Source: Limisphaera sp. (GTDB lineage Bacteria; Verrucomicrobiota; Verrucomicrobiia; Limisphaerales; Limisphaeraceae). From it: 41,028 nt of DNA. Both the position numbers and the translations under genes were made by a program. The number at the start of each line of letters is the position of its first letter. Position 1 is the stretch's first letter. The stretch is from contig JAOADM010000005.1 in the NCBI GenBank assembly GCA_026417315.1, forward strand, positions 1 through 41,028. Reading direction: 5' to 3'. Below the pieces are notes generated by a model. That model was not told the DNA's origin. It saw nothing but the letters and a program-made list of their open reading frames with translations, and made no database searches. Positions 1 through 7,926 of this stretch are shown piece by piece.

Positions 1-291
1 TTGCAGGTGCGCAATCAGTCCGCTGCCGCGGTTTCTTCGCGTCTTTACCAGGTGCCCGGGGTCAAGCGCGTCAGCATCCTGGAGGAAAAGGAGAATCTGG
101 TGCGTGCCCGGGTCTTCCCGAAGGAACCCGGCGTGAACGGAGCATTCACCCGGGCGGTGGCGGAGGCCGTGCAGGGTTGGACCTTGGAGGAGTTGCGGGT
201 GGAGGAGGGCCGATTGGACGAGGTCTTCCGCAGCATCACCATGCCGGACACGGTCCGGGAGGTGGGCGACCGCGCCGCCCCGAGGACGTAA
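1..291 (+). CDS. ABC transporter ATP-binding protein, C-terminal fragment (runs off left edge)
   Basis: Only the last ~96 residues are present; the Walker A, signature and Walker B motifs lie upstream of the window. The visible part matches the small C-terminal region that follows the ATPase core in ABC-2/GldA-type ATPases, ending with the typical block around VEEGRLDEVFRSIT, in which the Leu-Asp-Glu-Val-Phe stretch is characteristic. The TTG at base 1 is simply the first in-frame codon and not a real start. The next gene is the cognate ABC-2 permease, 52 bases downstream, followed by a GldG-like protein and a DUF4340 protein, so this subunit most likely powers that exporter-type complex. The family call rests on context plus the C-terminal motif. 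Confidence 0.75.
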   Translation: MQVRNQSAAAVSSRLYQVPGVKRVSILEEKENLVRARVFPKEPGVNGAFTRAVAEAVQGWTLEELRVEEGRLDEVFRSITMPDTVREVGDRAAPRT

Positions 292-343
292 CGATCCGGC
301 CCGTGACGCCGTGGGGCGCATCCGGCGCATTTGCTTCAGGCGT

Positions 344-1087
344 ATGAAGGAATCCCTGGCCAACATCTGGACCATCACCAAGCGCGAGCTGTCGGGCTAC
401 TTCGCTTCCCCGGTGGCCTATGTGTACATTGTCATCTTCCTGTTGCTGAGCGGGTTTTTCACCTTCATGGTGGGCGGGTTTTTCGAGCGGGGAGAAGCCT
501 CGCTCGCGGCGTTCTTCATCTGGCATCCGTGGTTTTACCTGTTCCTCGTGCCGGCGGTGGGCATGCGTTTGTGGGCCGAGGAACGGCGCGTGGGCACGCT
601 GGAGCTGCTGCTGACCATGCCCATCACGGCCTGGCAGGCCATCCTGGGCAAGTTCCTGGCTTCCTGGTTGTTCCTGGCGCTCGCGCTGGCGCTGACCTTC
701 CCGCTGGTGATCACCGTGAACTATCTGGGCGACCCGGATAACGGCGTGATCTTTGCAGCCTATTGCGGGAGCCTGCTCATGGCGGGAGCCTATCTGGCGA
801 TTACCTGCATGACCTCGGCCCTTACCCGCAATCAGGTCATCAGCTTCATCTTGTCGGTGGTCATCTGTCTCTTCCTCATTCTGGCCGGGTTTCCGCCGGT
901 GACCAACCTGTTGGCCCAGTGGTCGGCCCCACTGGTGGAACTGGTCGCCTCCTTCAGCTTCATTACGCACTTCGACGCCTTTCACAAAGGCGTGCTCGAC
1001 ACACGCGACATCGTGTATTTCCTCTCGGTGACCGTGTTTGCGCTGTTCACCACGAGTGTGATTTTGCGCGGTCTGCGCGCCGGTTGA
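344..1087 (+). CDS. ABC-2 type transporter permease (GldF-like)
   Basis: A 247-residue inner-membrane protein with about six hydrophobic segments. The N-terminus carries the TKRELSGYFASPVAYVYIVIF segment seen in ABC-2 permeases paired with GldG-like proteins, and the middle has the EERRVGTLELLLTMPI signature, where the permease contacts its ATPase. The ATG at 344 is preferred over an in-frame GTG at 311 because family homology begins at the ATG; neither has a strong ribosome site. It sits between the ATPase tail (52-base gap) and the auxiliary protein (19-base gap), in one operon. In Bacteroidota the homologous trio supports gliding, but in this lineage the substrate is unknown, so no transport cargo is assigned. 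Confidence 0.85.
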   Translation: MKESLANIWTITKRELSGYFASPVAYVYIVIFLLLSGFFTFMVGGFFERGEASLAAFFIWHPWFYLFLVPAVGMRLWAEERRVGTLELLLTMPITAWQAILGKFLASWLFLALALALTFPLVITVNYLGDPDNGVIFAAYCGSLLMAGAYLAITCMTSALTRNQVISFILSVVICLFLILAGFPPVTNLLAQWSAPLVELVASFSFITHFDAFHKGVLDTRDIVYFLSVTVFALFTTSVILRGLRAG

Positions 1088-1106
1088 GCGTGCGCGTCCT
1101 GATGCC

Positions 1107-2978
1107 ATGAACAAGCGAGCCTGGGAAACGATCGTATTCTCGGCCGTCGGCGTGGCGGCCATGTTCATCATTTTGCTGGGGCTGAACCTGGTCACGGCCC
1201 GGTTCAAGCACCGGGTGGACCTGACTGCCGAGAAGGCCTACACCCTGTCTCCCGGCACGCGCGCCATTCTGAGTCGGCTGGATACCCCCGTCACCATCCG
1301 GTTTTACTGGTCTCGCCTCGACACGGCCACGCCGGAGACGGTGTTTTTGCGCAACTATGCCCGGCGGGTGGAGGATCTTTTGGAGGAGTTTCGGGAGGCG
1401 GCCGGCGGCAAGCTGCGGATCGAGAAGCTGGATCCCCAACCCGACTCGGACGCGGAGGACTCGGCGCGGATGGACAACATGGAGCCGCAGTTGCTGCCCA
1501 CCGGCGATCGTTTCTATCTCGGGCTGGCGGTCAGCATGCTTGATTCCCGGGCTGCCATTCCTTTTCTGGCTCCGACCCGGGAACGGTTGCTCGAGTACGA
1601 CATCCTGCGGGCCATCACGCGGGTGATCAAACCGGAAAAGCCGGTGGTGGGGATCATGAGTGCCCTGCCGGTGTTCGGCGGCCCGGCCAATCCGTTCATG
1701 ATGCAGATGGGCCAGCGGAATCAGGAACCGTGGGCGGTGGTCAGCGAGTTGCAAGCCGACTTCACCGTGCGCCGCGTGGAACTGACCGCGGAAAAAATCG
1801 ATGACGACATTCAGGTGCTCGTGATCATCCATCCGCGGGACATTTCCGAGAAGACCCAGTACGCCATTGACCAGTTCCTGATGCGCGGCGGCAAGCTGGT
1901 GGCCTTCCTGGATCCGGTGTCGCTGGCGGACAGCCGGCAGCAGGGCAATCTGCCGTTCAGCATGCCGGGGGCGCCCTCGAATCTGGAGAAACTTTTGACG
2001 GCGTGGGGGCTGCGGTTCGACACCACGAAGGTCGTGGCCGATTTGAACTTCAAGATGCAGCTGTTGGGTCAACGCAATCAGCCGGTGGAGGCCCCGGCCT
2101 TTCTGGCGGTGACCCGGCAGGGGATGAATCCCGATGATCCGGTGACCAGTGAACTTGGGACGTTATGGATGCCGCTGGTCGGGGCTTTCTCGGGCACACC
2201 GGTCGAGGGGTTGAAACAGACGGTGTTGCTGAAGAGCACGCCGGAGTCCCAGTTGGTGGAAGGGTTCATGGCCCACATCAGCGGGGAGAACATCCTGAAG
2301 GAGTTCCGCTCCTCGGGGAAGGAACACCCGCTGGCCATCCGGTTAACCGGCCGGTTTAAAACGGCTTTTCCCAACGGAGCCCCCGGATCGACCAACGGGC
2401 CTCCGCCGCTGCAGGAAAGCAAAGAGGAGACCGTGGTGGTGCTGGTGGGAGATGCGGATCTCTTGTTCGACCGGTTTGCCATTCGGGAGTTGAACAGTCC
2501 CTTTGGCATCCTGCGCATACCGGCCAACGCCAACCTGAACTTTGTTCAAAACGTGGTGGAGCAGCTGGCCGGCGACGTGAACCTGATCAGCGTTCGCAGT
2601 CGCGCCATGCCAAGCCGGCCCTTCACGCGCATTCAAAAGATGCAGGCGGCGGCGCAGGAGCGATACCAGGCCGAAATCAAGAAACTCGAGGACAGCCTGG
2701 CAGAAACCCAGAGGCGCCTGAACGAACTCCAGCAGCAAAAGGAACCGGGCCAGCGATTCATTCTCTCGCCCGAGCAACAGGCGGAGATTGCGCGGTTTCG
2801 TCAACAGGAAGCCCGCACCCGCGAGGAGCTGAAGCGGGTGCGCCGCGAGTTTCGTCGGGACATTGACGCGCTGCAGACGCGCGTCCAATGGATGAACATC
2901 CTGGCGATGCCGTTGTTCGTTTCCCTGTCGGGCATCGCCATCGCACTCTATCGGCGCAAACGGACATCGGCCAAATGA
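1107..2978 (+). CDS. GldG-like ABC transporter auxiliary protein (ABC_transp_aux family)
   Basis: A 623-residue protein anchored by an N-terminal membrane helix (residues about 9-30) and a second helix near the C-terminus (about 597-615) followed by a basic tail. The segment after the first helix, with DLTAEKAYTLSPGTRAIL, is the hallmark start of the large extracytoplasmic domain of GldG-like proteins. A glutamine-, glutamate- and arginine-rich stretch at about residues 510-590 looks like coiled coil. Its last codons overlap the next gene in an ATGA junction, which implies translational coupling to the DUF4340 protein. The usual gene order ATPase, permease, auxiliary protein, DUF4340 is complete here apart from the ATPase 5' end. 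The biochemical role of the family outside gliding is not established. Confidence 0.85.
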   Translation: MNKRAWETIVFSAVGVAAMFIILLGLNLVTARFKHRVDLTAEKAYTLSPGTRAILSRLDTPVTIRFYWSRLDTATPETVFLRNYARRVEDLLEEFREAAGGKLRIEKLDPQPDSDAEDSARMDNMEPQLLPTGDRFYLGLAVSMLDSRAAIPFLAPTRERLLEYDILRAITRVIKPEKPVVGIMSALPVFGGPANPFMMQMGQRNQEPWAVVSELQADFTVRRVELTAEKIDDDIQVLVIIHPRDISEKTQYAIDQFLMRGGKLVAFLDPVSLADSRQQGNLPFSMPGAPSNLEKLLTAWGLRFDTTKVVADLNFKMQLLGQRNQPVEAPAFLAVTRQGMNPDDPVTSELGTLWMPLVGAFSGTPVEGLKQTVLLKSTPESQLVEGFMAHISGENILKEFRSSGKEHPLAIRLTGRFKTAFPNGAPGSTNGPPPLQESKEETVVVLVGDADLLFDRFAIRELNSPFGILRIPANANLNFVQNVVEQLAGDVNLISVRSRAMPSRPFTRIQKMQAAAQERYQAEIKKLEDSLAETQRRLNELQQQKEPGQRFILSPEQQAEIARFRQQEARTREELKRVRREFRRDIDALQTRVQWMNILAMPLFVSLSGIAIALYRRKRTSAK

Positions 2979-4198
2979 ACCGCAAACAACTGGCGTTGCT
3001 GTTGGGCCTTGTGGTCGTCCTGGGGGGGGCGGGTTATTGGCTTTACCGCCAGGAGAGCCGGAGCTGGCAGCAGGCGGCCCTGGGGGCGGGGTCAAAGGTC
3101 CTGCCCGATCTGGCCATCAACGACATTGCGCACGTGCGCATCCGCCGCGAGACCAATGAACTGAACCTGGTGAAAAAGGACGGTCTCTGGCGGGTGCGGG
3201 AGCGAGGGGATTACCCGGCCAATTTCAATCAGATCAGTGAGTGGATCCTGAAAGCGTCGGAGTTGAAGGCGGTGCAGGTGGAGGAAGTGGGCCCCTCCCA
3301 GATGGGCCGACTGTCCCTCCTACCCCCCGGACCGGGAACGAACACAGCGACGCTGGTCGAGTTCCTGGATGCGCAGGGCAAACCACTGGCCGGCTTGCTG
3401 CTCGGCAAGACCCAGGCCCGTCCGGTGGCAGCCGGAGCCGGGATGGAAGGTGACGGGGGCTTCCCCGTGGGCCGGTTCGTGATGTCCATGCAAGCGACCG
3501 GGCGGGTGGCACTGATCTCCGACACCTTGTCCGGGTTCGAGCCGAGGCCGGAACAATGGATTGCCAAGGACTTTTTCAAGGTGGAACGGCCGCGGCGAGT
3601 CGAGGTCCGCTTTGCCGAGGCTACGAACTCGTGGGCCATCCGGCGCGAAACCGAGAGCGCCCCCTGGCAGTTGGTGGACGCGAAACCGGGGGAACAACTG
3701 GACTCCGCCAAGGCCACCAGCGCGACCAGCGGCCTGAGCTGGCCCTCGTTCCTTGATGTCCTGCCCAAAGATACGCCGCCAGGGCAGGTCGGACTGGAAC
3801 ATCCGGTGACGGTGACCGTGGAGACTTTCGACCAATTCACCTACACCCTGCACGTCAGCCCCCAAACCAATCAGAGTTACTATGTGACGGTGAGCGTCCA
3901 CGCCGATCTCCCGCAGGAGCGGACGCCCGGAGCGGACGAGAAGCCGGAGGACAAGGAGCGGCTCGACAAGGAATTCAAGGAGAAACAGCAGCGGTTGAGC
4001 GACAAGCTCGCCCAGGAAAAAAAACTGGAGGGCTGGATTTACCAGGTTTCCACCTGGACGCTGGACGCCTTGTTGAAGCCACGTCGGGAGATGCTGACTG
4101 CAAGCGGTCAGCCGGAGGGCGAGAAAGAACCGGAGTCGACCTCCGCGGTCAACGGCGGGGATGCGGATCGCTGGGTATCGATCCCAGAGCTGGAATAG
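2975..4198 (+). CDS. DUF4340 domain-containing membrane-anchored protein
   Basis: A 407-residue protein with a single N-terminal anchor (about residues 5-23, LALLLGLVVVLGGAGYWLY) and a soluble domain outside the cytoplasm. The block following the anchor, containing DGLWRVRERGDYPANF, is typical of DUF4340. A charged Lys/Glu stretch at about residues 305-350 is probably helical. The start is fixed by the ATGA overlap with the preceding GldG-like gene; an upstream in-frame ATG at 2888 lies deep inside that gene and is rejected. DUF4340 proteins are regularly encoded beside GldG-like proteins and are thought to be part of the same complex, but no activity is known. No terminator hairpin is obvious after the stop. 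Confidence 0.8.
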   Translation: MNRKQLALLLGLVVVLGGAGYWLYRQESRSWQQAALGAGSKVLPDLAINDIAHVRIRRETNELNLVKKDGLWRVRERGDYPANFNQISEWILKASELKAVQVEEVGPSQMGRLSLLPPGPGTNTATLVEFLDAQGKPLAGLLLGKTQARPVAAGAGMEGDGGFPVGRFVMSMQATGRVALISDTLSGFEPRPEQWIAKDFFKVERPRRVEVRFAEATNSWAIRRETESAPWQLVDAKPGEQLDSAKATSATSGLSWPSFLDVLPKDTPPGQVGLEHPVTVTVETFDQFTYTLHVSPQTNQSYYVTVSVHADLPQERTPGADEKPEDKERLDKEFKEKQQRLSDKLAQEKKLEGWIYQVSTWTLDALLKPRREMLTASGQPEGEKEPESTSAVNGGDADRWVSIPELE

Positions 4199-4845
4199 CG
4201 GCGGCCTTCTGCATCGCTGCGACAGCGCTACGAGGTTCTCGCGGGTCTCGGAGGCGAGCGGAGCGGGCAGAGCCTCCCAGGCGGAATTCCGCACTTCGGG
4301 CGACCCGGCCGGAGCGCTCGTTATTCCGCGACGAACCTGACTCAGGGCGCGGCCAATTCCTGCCATGGACGCCCCGCCGGGTGCCGTTCTGCCGGCTCAA
4401 CGCGTTCGCGATCAGGGTCCGGAGGTCCCATTCATGCGGCTGAGGGGTGGCAACGGCCATGGGGCGAGGGCCGATGTCGGAACGCCGCCCGATGTGATGG
4501 GCCCTGTTTTTCCTTGGACCGTTTGGATCCAGCGGCCGCGAGATTTCAGGGCGTTCGACAGGATTCAGGTGGTGAGCTTGGCCCCTCTTCGGGTCCAGAT
4601 GTGATTGCCACCGCTCGCGTTTCCCGAGAATGCGGTCATGGGAGCGCATGGTTCGTTTGGCCGTCTCGGGGTCCTGGAAAACGCGGGCGAACACGCCGGG
4701 CCGTCGCACCCACAGCCAGCCCCGATGGTTCGGCCCATGATGGGTTGCGCCTCATGGCCGCGGGTCCCCACTCGGACCCTGCGGTGACTGGCGAAGCGCC
4801 GGCAAGTGGCATTGGGACTGCGACTGCGGCGGGCCGTCTGCTCGC
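4199..4845. other. Intergenic region, no gene recognised
   Basis: About 650 bases between the DUF4340 gene and parA. Short open frames exist on both strands, but their translations are rich in Arg, Pro and Gly with no family resemblance and look like GC-driven noise. No tRNA-like cloverleaf, palindromic repeat family or convincing terminator was seen. The last bases contain the candidate parA promoter described separately. Confidence 0.5.
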
Positions 4846-4874
4846 TTGAAAGCCCGCGGTGCATCGGGTACACC
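4846..4874 (+). promoter_or_regulatory. Candidate promoter for parA-gcvT (possible leaderless transcript)
   Basis: TTGAAA at 4846-4851 and TACACC at 4869-4874 are separated by 17 bases. The GTG start of parA follows only 6 bases after the -10-like box, and no Shine-Dalgarno sequence lies in front of it. If the boxes are real, transcription would begin at or very near the start codon and the mRNA would be leaderless. The -10 match is only moderate, so this is inference from spacing and from the similar arrangement at 18840-18867. Confidence 0.35.
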
Positions 4875-4880
4875 CGCCTT

Positions 4881-5717
4881 GTGTCGAGCATCGTGATCGC
4901 GGTGGCCAATCAAAAAGGTGGCGTGGGCAAGACCACTACGGCCGTGAACCTGGCGGCGTGTCTGGGGCGACTGAAACCGCCGGTGGTGTTGATTGATTTG
5001 GATCCGCAGGCCAATGCCACCAGTGGCCTCGGGCTGGAAAAAAGGCCCGGAGGCAGCGTGTACGGCGTTCTTCTGGGAAGCGGGGCCGTGGAAGAAAAGA
5101 TTCAGCCCACCGCCTGCGCCGGGTTGCATGTGGTTCCGAGTGAAGTGGATCTTTGCGGCGCGGAGGTGGAACTGGCGCGGGCCGAGAGGAATGTCCACCG
5201 ACTGCGCGAGGCGCTGGTGTCGCTCCGACAGGCCGACCGCTACGGGCTGATTCTGATCGATTGTCCGCCCTCCCTCGGCCTGTTGACCATGAACGCGTTC
5301 GTGGCCGCGGATGCCGTCCTGGTGCCTCTGCAGTGCGAGTATTACGCCATGGAGGGGCTGTCGATGCTGCAGCGGGTGTTGGATCAGGTGCGCAGGGCCG
5401 GGCTCAATCCGCGACTGCAACTCCTGGGCATCTTGATGACCATGTATGATGCGCGGACCCGGCTTTCGAACCAGGTGGTCGAGGAGGTGCGTCAGTATTT
5501 TGGGGACTTGGTCTTTGAAACGGTGATTCCGCGCACCACGCGGCTTGCGGAGGCTCCCAGCTTCGGCAAACCGATTATCGAGTACGATCCGTACAGCAGT
5601 GCCTCCGCGGCCTACGAAGTGCTGGCCCAGGAAGTCCTGGCCAGGCTCGAACGACTCCGGCCGCTCGAAGCGGCTCCCGAGTCTTTGGCGCGGCCTTCTT
5701 CCCTTTCCTCATGCTGA
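4881..5717 (+). CDS. parA: ParA/Soj family chromosome-partitioning ATPase
   Basis: A 278-residue cytoplasmic P-loop ATPase of the ParA/Soj type. It shows the deviant Walker A motif NQKGGVGKTTTAVNLA near residue 10, the Walker A' block LIDLDPQANATSGLG and the Walker B block LILIDCPPSLGLLTMNA, and is close to the usual length for Soj. It has no N-terminal DNA-binding extension of plasmid ParA. The GTG at 4881 begins the protein exactly where homologues start (SSIVIAVANQKGG); the extension to 4806 is not conserved-looking. In most bacteria soj is followed by parB, but here the next gene is gcvT, whose ATG lies 7 bases inside the parA end. No parB or parS-like site was noticed in the window. Confidence 0.92.
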   Translation: MSSIVIAVANQKGGVGKTTTAVNLAACLGRLKPPVVLIDLDPQANATSGLGLEKRPGGSVYGVLLGSGAVEEKIQPTACAGLHVVPSEVDLCGAEVELARAERNVHRLREALVSLRQADRYGLILIDCPPSLGLLTMNAFVAADAVLVPLQCEYYAMEGLSMLQRVLDQVRRAGLNPRLQLLGILMTMYDARTRLSNQVVEEVRQYFGDLVFETVIPRTTRLAEAPSFGKPIIEYDPYSSASAAYEVLAQEVLARLERLRPLEAAPESLARPSSLSSC

Positions 5718-6865
5718 AGCGCACTCCTCTGTTCGAAGAGCAGCAGCGCCTGGGCGCGCGCTTTGTGTCGTTCGCCGGATGGGAACTGCCCCTGCAGTAT
5801 TCCGGGATCGTCGAAGAGCATTGGGCCGTGCGCCGGGCGGCCGGCCTTTTCGACATCTCGCACATGGGCGAAATCACCGTGAGCGGGCCGGCCGCACAGC
5901 GCTTCTTGAACTACGGGCTCACCAACGATGTCGCCCGCCTGGTGCCGGGGCAGGGACAGTACAGTCTGCTGTGCAATTCTCGTGGCGGCATCGTGGACGA
6001 TCTGTATGTCTTCCGGCTGTCCGAAGAGGTCTTTTTGTTGGTGGTCAACGCCGCGCGAACCGCGGTGGACGTGGCCTGGTTGCAGCAGCTGGCGGAGTCC
6101 TTCGCGTCCCCGGACGAACTGCGGGTCACGGACGCCTCTCACAACTACGCCGCGCTGGCCGTCCAGGGCCCGGCAGTGACGAAGTTTCTGGACGCATGCG
6201 TGAGCGGCCCTTCGATCTCCGGGATGCGGGTCGCGCGCGTGACCGAGCTTCGAAAGAACCAAATTGGCGGGTTCGCCTTTGACAAGAGCGGCGTGCTCGT
6301 GTCGCGCACGGGGTACACGGGCGAGGACGGATTCGAAATCATTGGCACGGACAGCGCCATTGTGGCGTTGTGGCGTCGGATCCTCGAGGCCGGCGCTCCC
6401 CACGGGATCCGACCCTGTGGACTGGGTGCGCGCGACTCGTTGCGCATGGAAATGGGCTACCCACTGTACGGGCAGGAACTGGATGAAACCACGACCCCAT
6501 GGGAAGCGGGCCTGGCCCGGTTTGTGATCATGACCAAGGGTGACTTTGTGGGCCGCGCGGCCCTGGAGGAACAGCAGCAGCGCGGTTGGTCGCGGCAGAG
6601 TGTGGCGTTCCGCATGATCGGACGCACCCCGCCGCCGCGTCCGGGTTATCCGATTCGCGTGGAAGGCGAACCCTGCGGTCGCGTGACGAGCGGAACGCAG
6701 AGTCCCTGCCTGGGGGTGGGGATTGGACTGGGTTACGTGCCCACCGCGCGGGCACAACCAGACACCCCGATCGAGATCGAAATTCGTGGCCAGGGATTCC
6801 CGGCCCAGATTGTGGACCGGCCGATTTATCGCCGAAACGCCCTCGCCGGCGCCGACCCGGCCTGA
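5711..6865 (+). CDS. gcvT: Aminomethyltransferase, T protein of the glycine cleavage system
   Basis: A 384-residue cytoplasmic enzyme that moves the methylene group from the aminomethyl-lipoyl H protein to tetrahydrofolate, releasing ammonia. The N-terminus has the family pattern TPLFEEQQRLGARFVSFAGWELPLQY, then DISHMGEITVSGP, and further on SRTGYTGEDGFEI and LGARDSLRMEMGYPLYGQEL, which form the folate-binding core. The C-terminal barrel includes GDFVGRAAL. Its length is normal for the family. The start codon overlaps the parA stop (ATGCTGA), so translation is probably coupled. The partners gcvH and gcvP are not in the window, so the system is split across the genome. A GcvT-like paralogue such as YgfZ is less likely because the aminomethyltransferase motifs are complete. 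Confidence 0.93.
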   Translation: MLKRTPLFEEQQRLGARFVSFAGWELPLQYSGIVEEHWAVRRAAGLFDISHMGEITVSGPAAQRFLNYGLTNDVARLVPGQGQYSLLCNSRGGIVDDLYVFRLSEEVFLLVVNAARTAVDVAWLQQLAESFASPDELRVTDASHNYAALAVQGPAVTKFLDACVSGPSISGMRVARVTELRKNQIGGFAFDKSGVLVSRTGYTGEDGFEIIGTDSAIVALWRRILEAGAPHGIRPCGLGARDSLRMEMGYPLYGQELDETTTPWEAGLARFVIMTKGDFVGRAALEEQQQRGWSRQSVAFRMIGRTPPPRPGYPIRVEGEPCGRVTSGTQSPCLGVGIGLGYVPTARAQPDTPIEIEIRGQGFPAQIVDRPIYRRNALAGADPA

Positions 6866-7926
6866 GGGGAAGACCAAGCACCCCGAGGGGGCAGCCCAAA
6901 GATTTGCCCGCCGCATCCGGCAAAAGCCTTCCCCTGCCTCGTGAAAGCGGGGCTTGCAAAACTCCATCGCATTGCGCGGGCTTGAGCGGAGCCGCGAAAC
7001 CGCCATCGTTCCACGAGGCCGTTTTTCATGATCCCGGCCTCAAGGGGGTGCTGGGTCATGAACTCAGAGCGCCGAGTCAATACTGCGTGCATCCGAGCCG
7101 GCGCTCTCACTCACTGCAAAGGCGACCAAAGCCCGCACGGTCGGCCTGAGCCTGAGTGCAGACATCCCAGCCGATCTTGGGGGCAGTGGCCTGTCCGTGC
7201 GGAGGCGCGGCGTGGCGTGCCTGAGCTCGCTTTGAAGGTCAGCTTCGCGGACGGCCCGAAAGGTTGTGCAAAAATGCTGCGCTTCCGGCGGCTCTGGTTT
7301 TGTGGACCGGTCTTACAGGGATCAACGCCGGCGGGCAGATTTTTCGGGTTGGCGGCGCTTGTTGGCGGTACCTTCGCCTCCCGCGGGGTTTTCTGTGGAT
7401 CTTCGGCAGTTCCTGTGCGCCCTGAGCCGCCAATTCGGTGGCTGTCGTCGAAACGCTGTGACGCGACCGGGCCCGGGGGCTTCGCCGACTTCCGTGGGGA
7501 GTATGACGGCAGCCACCAGGGACACGCAGTGAATGGTTGTGGGGCGAGCTTCCGCCGAGTTCCGTCGGGCGGCTGGGTGGATGGCGGCTCGCTCGTCGCC
7601 GCCATCGGCCGGAAGACCGGGAATTCGAATACAGACCCTGGCTTCGGGGGCAGTCGCTGCAGTGACCGCAGGACCATGGATCGATCCGGCGATCCCGATT
7701 GCCAGCCGGCTTGCTTCAAATCCGCCGACTTCCGTCGGTGGGCTACCTTGTTCCGTTGTCCGAATCGGACAGGGCTCTCTCGTCAACTCCGCCCCGAGTA
7801 AAGCCATGGGCCGCAGCCGTGGCGGAAGCCGCGCGTAGGGGCCACGCAGGTTTTGGGTGACGCACGCCTTTCTCGAGCCGATTTGGAGGACCTGTTTTTC
7901 TGAGAAGCAGGCCGTTCCAGGGCCGG
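6866..7926. other. Long intergenic region with palindromic repeats, no intact gene
   Basis: About 1060 bases between gcvT (+) and a - strand membrane protein gene. Several open frames cross it on both strands, including one at 7028-7801, but their translations lack family features and change character abruptly. The right-hand half contains three copies of a GCCGACTTCCGTCGG-type palindrome (described separately). No terminator with a clear T-tract follows gcvT. The region resembles the gap at 15963-17202 and may be eroded former coding sequence. Confidence 0.5.
7481..7750. repeat. Cluster A of a short palindromic repeat (three copies)
   Basis: Three ~26-30 base units with core TCCGCCGACTTCCGTCGG followed by a GGCTAC-like tail begin at about 7481, 7551 and 7721. 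The third is the best copy, with CCGAC and GTCGG arms forming a small hairpin. The start-to-start spacings of about 70 and 170 bases are close to those of cluster B at 16724-16991 (67 and 175). The interspersed sequence is not obviously repeated. Function unknown; it may be a REP-like element. Confidence 0.6.

Noticed and set aside
7028-7801. A 257-codon + strand frame between gcvT and the membrane protein gene
   Set aside because: It runs through the palindromic repeat cluster, has no domain or ribosome site, and the opposite strand is equally open.
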